DNA from: an uncultured Acidimicrobiales bacterium
Lineage (GTDB): Bacteria; Actinomycetota; Acidimicrobiia; Acidimicrobiales; SZUA-35
DNA: 64,000 nucleotides
Assembly (NCBI GenBank): GCA_937922785.1
Contig: CALAJQ010000025.1
Span: 62,001 to 126,000, forward strand
Direction: 5' to 3'
Part shown: positions 39,499 through 49,044 of the stretch, one piece after another
Layout of the letters: the number at the start of each line of letters is the position of its first letter
Position numbering within the stretch: position 1 is the stretch's first letter
The notes under the pieces: generated by a model
The model's input: the letters and a program-made list of their open reading frames with translations, nothing else
Told to the model about the DNA's origin: nothing
Database searches by the model: none
Made by a program: the position numbers and the translations under genes

Positions 39499-40749
39499 TC
39501 AGGAAAGAGGTTCTAGCTCGATCTCTTGATCATCATCGTCTTGAATCAGTCGCCAACCGAGCATCTCAGCCAGAACAGCTCGACCCTCTTCGGGGCCGCT
39601 TGCCAGAATGTGATCACCGGCTCCGAGCCCGGCCGATCCTGCAGGCCGATATGAGTATCGGCCGTTGCGTTCAATAGCCAGCACGTTGAATCCTGGCTCA
39701 ATTGGTAGCTCTAATTCAGCTAGGGACTTCCCGTCCGCCTGGGATCCTGCGCCCACGGGGTACCGCACGACGATGTCATCGGTGTCACCCAAGGCAATAC
39801 CAAGAACCGGGTGCAAGTCTGTGCTCTTTTCAACCAACCACACCATCTGTTGGGCCTGATCACCAAGGTCTTCGGCGGCTGCCCCAAGGTGCAACAGTCC
39901 CCGTAACGGTGACGGGTCGGCGCCGTTGGCCGCCGCACGAAGTACCCACATCTCAAGACGGTGGTTCATTTCATCTAGGCGGTCTTCGAGATGACGAACC
40001 TCAGCAGCAAGGCTGCGGTCACGCAGCACAAGCGAGGAATAGGCAAGTCCCACGGCCACCTCCGACAGGTTCTTCATTTCGACCAGCGTGTCAACGGCTC
40101 GGTCGAGGTCAGTTAGAGCTGGTGCTTCGGCGGCTTCTGGGACCGCCCAGGCAGACGCTCCAGCCAACTCACGCAGCCGTGTGACGCCGTCAGAAGAACC
40201 CCGCAAGAACAACACGTCACCAGGGTTAAGAATGTCATCGCCACCAGGATCAATTATCCAGCTGCGGCCGCGTTTGACGGCCATCACCCTCATGCCGGTC
40301 ACAACTGGCAACTCGAAGCTTCCCAGAGGACGGTTAGCGAAATGAGAGCCAGGGGCAACAGCCACGCGGTGGGAGACCTCTTCAGCCGCCATTAAATCCA
40401 TCAGCAACTGGCGCGGGATTCCGAGACGACGGGTGACGATCCGGGAGATGTCGACCGCATCGTTTCCGATTCGTTCAACTGCCGAGATCACCTGAAGGAC
40501 CGACGCCATTGCGTCCGCTTCCTTTGGGTTTCGCACAGCGATAATGGCCATGGACCTCATTCGGTGGACTAGTTCGGAAATGATCTCTTCTAGAGCGTCC
40601 ACCTCATCGGCCATGTCGGGATCATCGAAGAACAAAGCGGCATAGGCCATGTCCACCATTAGCTCGCTGGTGTCTTTGGCTTCCGCCAACATCTCACGCA
40701 GGTTTCGCGACTCGGCCATGTCTGATTGTTGTCTCTTTCTCTTACTCAT
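39499..40749 (-). CDS. Tandem PhoU-like / RCK_C (TrkA-C) domain regulatory protein
   Basis: 416 aa with two repeats of the same plan: PhoU-like helical bundle (~20-115, LREMLAEAKDTSELMVDMAY) and RCK_C (~120-200, LPVVTGMRVMAVKRGRSWI ... GDVLFLRGS), then PhoU-like (~225-310) and RCK_C (~325-400, PIEPGFNVLAIERNGRYSY). RCK_C domains bind small ligands and gate transporters. The ATG at 40749 overlaps the stop of the upstream transporter gene as ATGA, with GGGGAG just upstream, so the two are translationally coupled. It is inferred to be the cytosolic regulator of that transporter. Confidence 0.85.
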   Translation of the reverse strand: MSKRKRQQSDMAESRNLREMLAEAKDTSELMVDMAYAALFFDDPDMADEVDALEEIISELVHRMRSMAIIAVRNPKEADAMASVLQVISAVERIGNDAVDISRIVTRRLGIPRQLLMDLMAAEEVSHRVAVAPGSHFANRPLGSFELPVVTGMRVMAVKRGRSWIIDPGGDDILNPGDVLFLRGSSDGVTRLRELAGASAWAVPEAAEAPALTDLDRAVDTLVEMKNLSEVAVGLAYSSLVLRDRSLAAEVRHLEDRLDEMNHRLEMWVLRAAANGADPSPLRGLLHLGAAAEDLGDQAQQMVWLVEKSTDLHPVLGIALGDTDDIVVRYPVGAGSQADGKSLAELELPIEPGFNVLAIERNGRYSYRPAGSAGLGAGDHILASGPEEGRAVLAEMLGWRLIQDDDDQEIELEPLS

Positions 40750-42020
40750 GCCACTCCCCAAAGGATGAGCGCACCTACAAATGTCAAGGCGCCGACCACG
40801 TCAAGGGTTGCGCTTATTATTGGAATACCGGTGTTGTCAGGGTCAAGCCCGAACCGAACCACCGCCAAAGTCCCGTAGTAGGCAATGGCTGCAACCGCCG
40901 TCGTGGTCACAAGGCCACCAGTTAGAGCCACCGCAACCAGCAGGGCAATGCCAGGGCTTGACTCACCAGCGACAGCGCCAGCCGTACCAGCCAACACGGC
41001 CAAGAAAACAAACAAAGGCAAAGCCAGCACATAGGTGATTGCAATGTCGGACCGAGCGTTCCCGGTAGGGACTCGGGTTGGTTCGATCAAGCCCAGGTGC
41101 ACCTTTGTGGAAAGCCGGTTTGACAAGATGCCACCCAGCGCTCCTGATGAAGATAAGAACCCCGGCAACAGAACCAGCAGAACGGTGAAGGTCAGAAACT
41201 TGTCTAACGAGCGTTCAAGTGCGATCCCAGCAACAAGGCTCAGCGATCCTGCCGCCAGCAGGATCGGCAGGCTCTCCGTTACTACCCGCTTACAGATCTT
41301 CAGTTTCGACCGAAACAGCGCAACTGCTCCGACGGCTGTGAAGACAACCATCACTATGGCCAGATAGCGCGTGAACCCACCTCGTCGAATCAGGGTTGTA
41401 GCGAACACGAGAGCCGGCAAAGTGACAAAGTCGCCAGAGGCCGAAACCAGCGGAGCTGTCACGTTGTCTAAGTCCCAGCCAAATCGGGCCGAGGCAACTG
41501 CCAGACCCAGCGTGATGGCGAGCACAACAATGCTGGCCATCACCCCGCCAAACACCGAAACCACAATGAAGTCCCAAATACCGATGGGCGTCACTCCCCC
41601 GCTCACGGCCAGCGCGGCAATTTCGGCCATCACGCCAAGCCCGACTGCAGCCAGCAGAGAACTGGCCAACGCCGCCAGAACGTTCTGACCTAGCAGCGAG
41701 TCCAGCCGCCAACTCCAGGAGAATGTACCGGCCTGGATGGCGGTTGACAGACGCCCGCCCAGGGGTCCGAACACGTTTCCTCGCAGGCCGATCGCGGCAG
41801 GGATAAAGAGGAGCAGTCCTGGAAAATCCTTCAACGTGCCTTGAAAGCTTGCGATCGTGAACCCAGTGATGAGGCTGGTTGTAGCGGCCAAAAGCAGCGC
41901 AATGAGGCTTTGACCGGCGTCTCCACGGTCTGGTCCGAGCAGGCCGCCAAGGGGTCGCCAATGCAACCTGGGCACGGTCAGACGGACGCGTCCAACTGAG
42001 GGAAGCCGACGCTCAGTCAC
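40746..42020 (-). CDS. Divalent-cation transporter, two MgtE/SLC41-type membrane domains
   Basis: A 424-aa integral membrane protein with about 10 hydrophobic segments forming two homologous halves of the MgtE/SLC41 membrane domain. Repeat signatures: GLLLFIPAAIGLRGNVFGPLG with GRLSTA in half 1, and LLPGFLSSSGALGGILSNRLST in half 2. DNVTAPLVSASGD and DNTGIPIISATLD are the matching second motifs. The cytosolic N/CBS domains of bacterial MgtE are absent, so gating must come from elsewhere, probably the coupled RCK_C protein. Mg2+ is the likely ion, by family. GTG start with TAGCAT 6 nt upstream. Confidence 0.87.
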   Translation of the reverse strand: MTERRLPSVGRVRLTVPRLHWRPLGGLLGPDRGDAGQSLIALLLAATTSLITGFTIASFQGTLKDFPGLLLFIPAAIGLRGNVFGPLGGRLSTAIQAGTFSWSWRLDSLLGQNVLAALASSLLAAVGLGVMAEIAALAVSGGVTPIGIWDFIVVSVFGGVMASIVVLAITLGLAVASARFGWDLDNVTAPLVSASGDFVTLPALVFATTLIRRGGFTRYLAIVMVVFTAVGAVALFRSKLKICKRVVTESLPILLAAGSLSLVAGIALERSLDKFLTFTVLLVLLPGFLSSSGALGGILSNRLSTKVHLGLIEPTRVPTGNARSDIAITYVLALPLFVFLAVLAGTAGAVAGESSPGIALLVAVALTGGLVTTTAVAAIAYYGTLAVVRFGLDPDNTGIPIISATLDVVGALTFVGALILWGVA

Positions 42021-42026
42021 GAACGG

Positions 42027-42032
42027 ATGCTA
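42027..42032 (-). promoter_or_regulatory. -10 element (TAGCAT) of the cation-transporter operon, leaderless
   Basis: TAGCAT on the minus strand, exactly 6 nt before GTG 42020. The 32-bp divergent gap also holds TAAGGT (42039-42044), 8 nt before the PEBP gene's GTG. Confidence 0.45.
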
Positions 42033-42052
42033 GCCAACTAAGGTCATGCTCT

Positions 42053-42673
42053 GTGCGTTCTTTGATCTCGACAGTCTTGATGGTGTGCCTTGGCCTAGTT
42101 CTAAGCAGCTGCGCCGATGATGGCAAGGAACTGGCAGAGCCACGGCCCGATCAAACCACCACAACAAGGCCACCTCCGCCGACGTCAGCACCAGATCAAC
42201 TGGTCAGCGACAGTGGTCTTACGATCTCGAGCCCCGAGTTTGAGCCTGGGGCTGACGCACCGGCAAGCGTTCGGTGCAGCGGCGAGAATCGTTTCCCCGA
42301 TCTGACCTGGAGCGGAGTGCCTGAGGACACCGGCGAAATGGCGATTGCGCTTATTGATCAGACCGATCCTGAAGAGCCACTCCTGTTCTGGTTGGCTGCG
42401 GGTCTAGATCCCTCCTTTGGCGGAATCTCCGGAGGCGTACTTCCTAACGGGGCATACGAATCCTTGAATGACTACGGCAAGTCGGGCTGGGGTAACCCTT
42501 GCCTCGAAAGCGCCCAAAACGGGCGCCGTGATCTTCAATTCAAGCTGTACGTCATGCCAGACCGGTCTGGCGTTGCCCCTGGTCAGGCTGGCAATGAGGC
42601 CTGGGATCTGGTAGCAAGTCAAGCAGTTGACTCCGCCACGGTCCTAATGCGAATTGACGCTTCGTCGGGCTAG
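42053..42673 (+). CDS. PEBP-like (YbhB/YbcL family) lipoprotein
   Basis: 206 aa. A signal with lipobox LSSC (Cys20) and a Thr/Pro-rich linker to ~50 are followed by a phosphatidylethanolamine-binding-protein fold: LTISSPEFEPGADAP, CSGENRFPDLTWSGVP, FWLAAGLDPSFGGI, NDYGKSGWGNPC and RRDLQFKLYVM. The family DPD and GxHR motifs are only partly kept (DQTDPEEP; no GPHR). Function is unknown; bacterial members are often called kinase-inhibitor-like without proof. GTG start; AAGG and TAAGGT are both nearby. Confidence 0.83.
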   Translation: MRSLISTVLMVCLGLVLSSCADDGKELAEPRPDQTTTTRPPPPTSAPDQLVSDSGLTISSPEFEPGADAPASVRCSGENRFPDLTWSGVPEDTGEMAIALIDQTDPEEPLLFWLAAGLDPSFGGISGGVLPNGAYESLNDYGKSGWGNPCLESAQNGRRDLQFKLYVMPDRSGVAPGQAGNEAWDLVASQAVDSATVLMRIDASSG

Positions 42674-42722
42674 ACCGCACTCTTCAATACACAGACCTGA
42701 GAAACTAGAAGTCGGGAATCAA

Positions 42723-43454
42723 ATGGTTACAGACCAATGGGATAATAACGCCGTGCCAGTACGGCCGGCCGCCACTGTCATGCTTGTGGCGAACCGTCCC
42801 GAGCTTGAAGTCCTGATGCTGCGACGAACCAAGAACATGGCCTTTGCTGGTGACATGTGGGTCTTCCCCGGTGGACGTGTTGACCAGATAGACAAAGCCG
42901 CTCAGCTCGAAAATCTCATGACTGGCCTTACCGATGCTGACGCTTCGGCTCGGCTCGAAGTGGAGTCGGGAGGCCTAGCGTGGTGGCTTGCTGCGATTCG
43001 CGAGACTTTGGAAGAAGCCGGTCTGCTCCTTGCCGCCAACACTGCCGAGGTTGATGTCGAGGCGATGAGAGATCGAGTGAGGGCAGACGAGGCCTCCTTT
43101 GTATATGAGCTCACCCGCCACGGCATCACTCTGGACGCCACGTCGATGGAAGACGTCGCCCGGTTCATCACACCTTCGGGGCCACCACGGCGCTTTGATG
43201 CTCGGTTCTTTTTGGGCATGGCCCCCACTGACCAATTGCCTGACTCGGACAATTCGGAGATCGTTGATTGGCGTTGGATTAGACCGGCCGACGCGATCGC
43301 CGACGAGTCAATGAACCTGATGCTGGTAACTCAGTGGATGCTTGAAAAGCTTCTTCCGTTCGAAACAGCCGAAGCTGCACTTGCCCATGCTCGAAGCCAG
43401 AGCACTTATAACAAGTTCACTGAGGGTCGAGAGACCGGCTGGATAAAGCTGTAA
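42723..43454 (+). CDS. NUDIX hydrolase (NUDT19/CoA-diphosphatase-like)
   Basis: 243 aa. PGGRVD at ~45 and the core AIRETLEEAGLLL at ~103 together form a Nudix box with a ~45-residue insertion between the Gly motif and the REUxEE helix, as in NUDT19/RP2-type enzymes. Such enzymes hydrolyse CoA or related nucleoside diphosphates. The substrate is inferred from this insertion only. ATG 42723 is preceded by GGGAA. It is convergent with the GGDEF-EAL gene (9-nt gap), leaving no room for a classical terminator. Confidence 0.85.
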   Translation: MVTDQWDNNAVPVRPAATVMLVANRPELEVLMLRRTKNMAFAGDMWVFPGGRVDQIDKAAQLENLMTGLTDADASARLEVESGGLAWWLAAIRETLEEAGLLLAANTAEVDVEAMRDRVRADEASFVYELTRHGITLDATSMEDVARFITPSGPPRRFDARFFLGMAPTDQLPDSDNSEIVDWRWIRPADAIADESMNLMLVTQWMLEKLLPFETAEAALAHARSQSTYNKFTEGRETGWIKL

Positions 43455-43463
43455 TTCTGCCGG

Positions 43464-46304
43464 TTAGCGAATCGGTGTGCCGGTGCCACCTAGATGATCG
43501 CCAAATTCTTCGAGGTGGCTGCGCAGCGAGTTGAAGTGTTTGTCCAAGACGGTCTGGTCAATGTCGGGGGCCACCGTCGGTAGCCGCTCGGCCAGCTCGC
43601 TGGAGAGGTTGCTCGAGTTGATTCCCAACAGCACCTCGGTTTCTGGCCTAGGCGCTGGCTTTCCAAGAAGGAAACCCTGGATGTAGTGGCATCCGTGTTC
43701 GTTAAGAACAGCCAGTTCCTCTTCACGCTCGACACCTTCGGCCACGATCGAAAGGCCGAGCGACTGAGCCAGTTTGATAATGGCGGACACGATCTTGATG
43801 TTTGTTGGAGACTTGTCGATGAAGGAGATGAACTGTCGATCAATCTTCAAGATGTCAACCGGAAGGTCGCGAAGATAGGAAAGTGACGAATAGCCGGTTC
43901 CAAAATCATCGGCGGCTATCAACACTCCAATGTCGCGCAGTTCTTGCAGTCTTCGACCGTTCTGGGTGATGTCGGTCATTAGGTCCGACTCAGTTACTTC
44001 GATGATTATCAGCTCGGGAGGAATGCCCGTCTCTTCCAGGATCGCCTTGGTTTCGGATACGAAGCTCAGATTCTCGATTCTGCTGGGCGACACGTTTAGA
44101 TGCATTGGCACCAGCGGCTTCCCAGAATTCATCCATTCCGCAAGGACTACACAAACCTTCTTGAATATCTGGGCGTCAAGAGAGCCAATGAGGTTCTGTT
44201 GTTCGAGAATGGGGAGGAACTTGCCCGGAGACAATGTCCGTCCCTGTGCCGACTTCCAACGCACCAAAGCCTCGAAAGCTGCAATCTGGGTGCCGTTGTC
44301 ACTCCATACAGGCTGGAACCACGGGATGAATTCTTCGTTCTCCAACGCTTCGACCACGCTGGCTGTCAGCACGGCATGCTCTGTTGCTTGCTGGCGGAAG
44401 TCCACGTCTGAAATTACTGTTCGCCCACGTCCAGCGTCCTTCGCTGCATAGAGCGCAAGGTCAGCGTCGGAGATCAGGTCTTCCATTGGAGTGTCGGGTC
44501 GACACAGGACAGCGCCGATGCTTACGCCGACCCTGACCAGTTCTGGCCCAATATCAATTGGTTCCGACAGCTCGTCGACAACTGTCTGACATATCTCGCG
44601 CAGACGCTCTGTGTCAGACACCTGCGAAGCAATCAGTACAAACTCATCACCGCCGACCCGTCCAACGTTGCCTCCGACCTCTGCGATTATGTTGCGCATT
44701 CGTGTAGCGCTCTCAACCAGAACCGTGTCTCCTGCAGCGTGGCCATGGGAATCGTTGATCCTCTTGAACCCATCCAGATCGGCATAAATCAACGCCGGGA
44801 ACGTCTCACCCGCATCATGAGCTTGCTCGATCCAAGCTTGTCCGTCTTCAAGAATGGCACGGCGATTAAGCAATCCGGTAAGAGGGTCCCGGGTCGCTCG
44901 ACGATGCAACATCGCATTGTCGTCAGCCCGCCTCTGAGCGAGGGCAGCCAAGCTCATCGCCGAACGGGACTGAGACGGGTACGGCTCGACCATCGGCTCG
45001 GCGCCACCCACGGGTTCAACGAATAGCGGTGTGTATCCCTCGGAAACTTCGTTGATAGGAACTGAATCGCTAGAAGGGGCAAGGGTGGTAAATCGATAGT
45101 CACGGCGTCCGGCTTTAGAGCCAAGTAGCCATTCGAGAGTTCTAAGAGTGGGTCCGATTTCTTCACCACTGGCGATGCCTTCCAGCACCGCCGATTCGAT
45201 TTCCAAGGCATCTTCACGGATCGATATCTCTAGGGCCATGTTGTCGAACGCCTCGGCCAGGTCAGAGATTTCATCGCTCCCCCCAACAACACTGGAGGCG
45301 AGCGACGTCTCACTGCTATCGCCTGTGGCCAGCAACGCTGCCCTAGTAGCAATCGCCTGGACTCGTTGGACGATGCGCAACGAGACCCACAACGCAATAC
45401 CAAACGCTGCCAAAAGTGTTGCGCCGATCAATCCAATAGTCGCTCGGCGCAGACCGGCCGCAGATTCTTGGGTGTCAGTGAGTTGCCCCGTGACCTGATT
45501 GACGTTGGCGTCGATCTTCCCTTCTAGAGTCGAGGACCACTCGTCGCTGATTGACTCCCATCGTTCCACCGGGATGTCGGGAGGAGCCAGGCTTAGTTGC
45601 ACAATGCTGCGCACCACACCAAGGGAGTTGGTGATCTTCAGCTCGTCAAAGCCCTCAATTCTGTGATTGTTGGCAAATCGCAAATGGCTGTCATGGGTTG
45701 CGATGGCCAAAATCGCTGCAGAGTGCTGACCTGTGGGCCAGACACCTGTTTCGATCGCTAGATCAACTGCTATTCGCTCATTCAGGTGCGCACTTCGAGC
45801 TTCCACTAGCGCTGCCAGGACCAGAATGTCCTTTGAGCTGGCAGTCGGAGTGGTACTACTGACCTCTATCGACAAAGCGTCCAAGAGGCCCCGACGCATT
45901 TGGGAGTAACGAGTGACCACCTGCACAGGGCTAACAAACCGGTCTCGGATGCTTGTGCGATAAAAGACCGTGTTGTCGATGTCGGCCAATGCAACGGCAA
46001 CTTCTGAGCCTTCGGAGAGTTCTAGATCGTCTTCTTTGATCGCGGCCAGCTGGAAATCAGTGTCAGCAAAGGCTCCCGACGCCAGATCGGCCCAGGAGAT
46101 CTCACCTTCGATATAGCGGGTGCTAGCCAGCGCTTCTTCACCGAGCGCCTTGTCAAGCTCGGCTAGTTGGACCGCTATGGCAGCTGAATTCGAGGCGGCT
46201 TCGGCATCTTCGACTGCGCGTTGACGGTCAGAAAAAACCACATAGCCCAGCACCAGGACGGCCACAGTAGGCACCAGGAGCAGTGTAAATAGCCGCAACC
46301 GCAT
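43464..46304 (-). CDS. Membrane-bound GGDEF-EAL protein with nitrate-sensor-like extracytoplasmic domain and HAMP
   Basis: 946 aa. Membrane helix ~3-23; extracytoplasmic helical domain ~30-290 resembling NIT (nitrate/nitrite-sensing) domains; second helix ~292-315; HAMP to ~370; GGDEF (RVGGDEF near 553, intact A-site); EAL (~655-900, EALVRW, DDFGTGYSSLSYL, intact). It may both make and degrade cyclic-di-GMP; which activity dominates cannot be told from sequence. The ligand is unknown. No Shine-Dalgarno sequence is seen before ATG 46304. Confidence 0.9.
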   Translation of the reverse strand: MRLRLFTLLLVPTVAVLVLGYVVFSDRQRAVEDAEAASNSAAIAVQLAELDKALGEEALASTRYIEGEISWADLASGAFADTDFQLAAIKEDDLELSEGSEVAVALADIDNTVFYRTSIRDRFVSPVQVVTRYSQMRRGLLDALSIEVSSTTPTASSKDILVLAALVEARSAHLNERIAVDLAIETGVWPTGQHSAAILAIATHDSHLRFANNHRIEGFDELKITNSLGVVRSIVQLSLAPPDIPVERWESISDEWSSTLEGKIDANVNQVTGQLTDTQESAAGLRRATIGLIGATLLAAFGIALWVSLRIVQRVQAIATRAALLATGDSSETSLASSVVGGSDEISDLAEAFDNMALEISIREDALEIESAVLEGIASGEEIGPTLRTLEWLLGSKAGRRDYRFTTLAPSSDSVPINEVSEGYTPLFVEPVGGAEPMVEPYPSQSRSAMSLAALAQRRADDNAMLHRRATRDPLTGLLNRRAILEDGQAWIEQAHDAGETFPALIYADLDGFKRINDSHGHAAGDTVLVESATRMRNIIAEVGGNVGRVGGDEFVLIASQVSDTERLREICQTVVDELSEPIDIGPELVRVGVSIGAVLCRPDTPMEDLISDADLALYAAKDAGRGRTVISDVDFRQQATEHAVLTASVVEALENEEFIPWFQPVWSDNGTQIAAFEALVRWKSAQGRTLSPGKFLPILEQQNLIGSLDAQIFKKVCVVLAEWMNSGKPLVPMHLNVSPSRIENLSFVSETKAILEETGIPPELIIIEVTESDLMTDITQNGRRLQELRDIGVLIAADDFGTGYSSLSYLRDLPVDILKIDRQFISFIDKSPTNIKIVSAIIKLAQSLGLSIVAEGVEREEELAVLNEHGCHYIQGFLLGKPAPRPETEVLLGINSSNLSSELAERLPTVAPDIDQTVLDKHFNSLRSHLEEFGDHLGGTGTPIR

Positions 46305-46345
46305 GCTAGTTGATCGGTAAGCAAGCGGCTCACCTTGAGGTCAGG

Positions 46346-47872
46346 CTAGGACTTGACCCCTGCCATCAAAAGACCTAGCTGTTCCTTCGTCGCGCCCTCC
46401 ACTGGCACGATGTCCATAACCTTGCCATCGCACAGCACTGCAATGCGGTCGGCCAGCCCCAGAACCTCGTCAAGATCTTCCGATATAACCATGGTGGCCA
46501 TGCCGCGATCTCGAGCGTCTACCAGGCGCGAGTGAATGTACTCGGCCGCTCCGATATCAACACCCCGGGTCGGCTGGGAGGCAATCATCACCGAAGGTTC
46601 GTTTGCCAGTTCTCGAGCCAGGATGATCTTCTGGATGTTGCCTCCAGAAAGAGACGATGTGGGGGTCTCCAACGACGGGGTCTTTACGGCGTAGTCAGAG
46701 ACCAACTGGCTGCAATGGGTTTCGATCTCTGCGAACTTAAACATCCCTCGAGCCGAGAACTCGTCGCTGCCGTGGTCCACAAGAATCAGGTTCTCAGCAA
46801 CTGTGAAATCGCCGATGGCTCCATCACGCATGCGCTCTTCAGGCACATAAGAAAGGCCAGCGTTTCGCCTGTCGCGAGTGTCCATACCCGCTACGTCTTT
46901 GCCATCAATTGAAATGGTTGAGCCTGATTTGACGCTGCGTAGACCGGCAATTGCCTCGGCCAGCTCACGTTGCCCGTTGCCCGACACTCCAGCAATGCCC
47001 AGGATTTCTCCGGCCCGAATCTCAAGATCGACTCCATCAACTGCCACTGCGCCGCGGTCACCATCGACACTGAGGTTGGAGATCGTCAACCGGGGCTTTC
47101 CAATCTCCACCAGTGGTTTGTCTGGCGCCAGCTTCACCTCGCGGCCCACCATCATGGAGGCCAGCTTGGACCGATCGCTTTCGGCTGGAGTGGTTGCACC
47201 AGTTACTTTGCCGTTACGCAGAACGGTGATTCGGTCGCTTAAGGCCATGACCTCATGCAGCTTGTGCGAAATGAACACAAGCCCCTTGCCCGAATTGCGC
47301 ATGTCACGCAAAATCGCGAACAGTTCGTCTACTTCTTGTGGCGTGAGAACTGCGGTTGGTTCATCCAGAACCAGCAGTTCCGCTTTGCGATAAAGCGCCT
47401 TGATGATTTCCACACGTTGACGCTCGCCAACTGACAGCCGCCAGATATCGACATTGGGATCAACGGCAAGCCCGTACTCATCAGAGATGTCGGCAATGCC
47501 ACGCGCCACCGCTTTGAGATCGGTGAGCGGGCGGCGCCCTGACTTCAGCCCCAAGGCAACATTCTCAGCCACGGTCAGTGTGGGCACCAACATGAAGTGT
47601 TGGTGGATCATGCCGATGCGTTGGTTTATGGCATGGGTCGGTGAAGTGATCTTGGTAGGTGTGCCGTTGAGAAGAATCTCTCCCTCCTCAGGCTGGTACA
47701 GCCCAAAGAGAACTTTCATAAGCGTGCTTTTGCCCGCTCCGTTCTCACCCAACAGGGTGTGCACCTCACCGGCACGTACATCGAAGTTGACTGAGTCGTT
47801 AGCCAAAACACCGGGAAAGCGCTTTGTGATGTTGCGCATCTCCAGCATGACTTCCCCGGTGTTAGTGGCCAT
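46346..47872 (-). CDS. ABC transporter ATP-binding protein (BMP/nucleoside-type, tandem ATPase)
   Basis: A 508-aa protein with two ABC domains in one chain, as in RbsA and NupO/YufO. Walker A GENGAGKST (~44), signature LSVGERQRVEI and VLDEPTAVLTPQE in domain 1; the degenerate GVSGNGQRE loop, LSGGNIQKIILARE and SQPTRGVDIGAAEY in domain 2. The degenerate second Walker A is normal for this family. It energises the two permeases upstream. ATG 47872, or ATG 47848 (MLEMRN) with GGGGAA before it. Confidence 0.92.
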   Translation of the reverse strand: MATNTGEVMLEMRNITKRFPGVLANDSVNFDVRAGEVHTLLGENGAGKSTLMKVLFGLYQPEEGEILLNGTPTKITSPTHAINQRIGMIHQHFMLVPTLTVAENVALGLKSGRRPLTDLKAVARGIADISDEYGLAVDPNVDIWRLSVGERQRVEIIKALYRKAELLVLDEPTAVLTPQEVDELFAILRDMRNSGKGLVFISHKLHEVMALSDRITVLRNGKVTGATTPAESDRSKLASMMVGREVKLAPDKPLVEIGKPRLTISNLSVDGDRGAVAVDGVDLEIRAGEILGIAGVSGNGQRELAEAIAGLRSVKSGSTISIDGKDVAGMDTRDRRNAGLSYVPEERMRDGAIGDFTVAENLILVDHGSDEFSARGMFKFAEIETHCSQLVSDYAVKTPSLETPTSSLSGGNIQKIILARELANEPSVMIASQPTRGVDIGAAEYIHSRLVDARDRGMATMVISEDLDEVLGLADRIAVLCDGKVMDIVPVEGATKEQLGLLMAGVKS

Positions 47873-47877
47873 GATTA

Positions 47878-48975
47878 TTAGACGCCTGTGCTCTGTGAGC
47901 CGTCAGCGACTGCGGCGATTGTCGCCTCTGCTGCTGTCTTCACGGCTGGATCAAGCGGGTATCCGTCGTTGAACTCGATTACCAAACCACCGTTGCCGAG
48001 GTTGATTTCGAATACTTCGCCACCAAGGGTTCCTGCTGCACGAGCATCAAGTACCTGCTGGAGTACGCCTTCCCAGTGATAAACCTGAGAAGCCACAACA
48101 AGATCGGGTGCTAGTGATGCCTGGTTGGCCTGGGTGCCGAACCATGGCACACCGTTCTGCGCAGCAACGCCGACAGCTCCAACGACCATCTGAGCGCTGC
48201 CACTGAGCACGTCTGCGCCGTTAGTGATGTGAGCCTGAGCTGTTTCAGCTGCCAGAGCAACGTCGCCGAAAGAACCGGTGTAGACGATAGAAACATCAGT
48301 AGCACCATTGTCCTTTGCACCGTTGGCGAAGCCGTCGATGTAGGCAACTGCGTCGCCCGCCTCAACAGGTCCAACAATACCGATGTTGCCGCTTTCACTA
48401 ATTGCTGCAGCGATCGTTCCTAGAACATAGCCACCCTCGTCTGCCGCTGGGTAGTAGGCAAAGATGTTGTCTAGACCCTGGGTGTCACTAGCGGTGCCCC
48501 ATACAAATGTTGTTTCTGGGAAGTCCGGTGCGATCTCGGCGAGCGAGCCTCCGTACTGGGTGCCGTGAGCAACGATGACCTCTACGCCAGCCTCGGCGTA
48601 GCCACGAATCGCTGCAGCGGCCTCTTCAACAACAAAGGTTCCGTCGGTAATTTGAAGATCAATATCGCCATCAAGTGCTGCGATCGAGTCGACCATTGAC
48701 TGAGTGAATGCAAGGTCATCCTTGGCTGATGGTGCGACGATTGCCATCGAAATGGTTCCGCCGGCCATAGCTTCGCCGTCGTCGTCTTCCATCGCTTCGG
48801 TGGTTTCGGCGTCGTCGTCCTCCATCGCTTCGGTGGTTTCGGCGTCGTCCTCCATTGCTTCGGTGGTGTCCGTTGCCGGATCGTCATCGGTGCCACCGCA
48901 CGCGGCGGCCACTAGGGCCAAAGCGAAGATTGCGGCAAGCAACCTCCACAGTTTCGGCGTTCTGGTCTTACTCAT
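47878..48975 (-). CDS. BMP-family substrate-binding lipoprotein
   Basis: 365 aa. Lipobox LVAAAC (Cys26), then an acidic repetitive linker (~30-75) and a BMP domain like those of PnrA/TmpC and BmpA: MAIVAPSAKDDLAFTQSM, VIVAHGTQYGGSLAEIAPDFP, NIFAYYPAADEGGYVLGTIAA, GFANGAKDNGA. BMP proteins bind purine or pyrimidine nucleosides, so this transporter is inferred to import nucleosides. GGGGAG lies 7 nt before the ATG. Confidence 0.92.
   Translation of the reverse strand: MSKTRTPKLWRLLAAIFALALVAAACGGTDDDPATDTTEAMEDDAETTEAMEDDDAETTEAMEDDDGEAMAGGTISMAIVAPSAKDDLAFTQSMVDSIAALDGDIDLQITDGTFVVEEAAAAIRGYAEAGVEVIVAHGTQYGGSLAEIAPDFPETTFVWGTASDTQGLDNIFAYYPAADEGGYVLGTIAAAISESGNIGIVGPVEAGDAVAYIDGFANGAKDNGATDVSIVYTGSFGDVALAAETAQAHITNGADVLSGSAQMVVGAVGVAAQNGVPWFGTQANQASLAPDLVVASQVYHWEGVLQQVLDARAAGTLGGEVFEINLGNGGLVIEFNDGYPLDPAVKTAAEATIAAVADGSQSTGV
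48775..48872 (-). repeat. In-gene tandem repeat in the BMP linker
   Basis: About three units of ETTEAMEDDDA (30-33 bp each) form an acidic spacer between lipid anchor and binding domain. Units are nearly identical at DNA level, so recent expansion or contraction is likely. Confidence 0.75.
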
Positions 48976-49044
48976 TTCTAACTCCCCTATTGTTTACTGA
49001 ATTGTTGAATTGTTGAATAAAGCGGTTCTTGCGTTCTTGCATGG

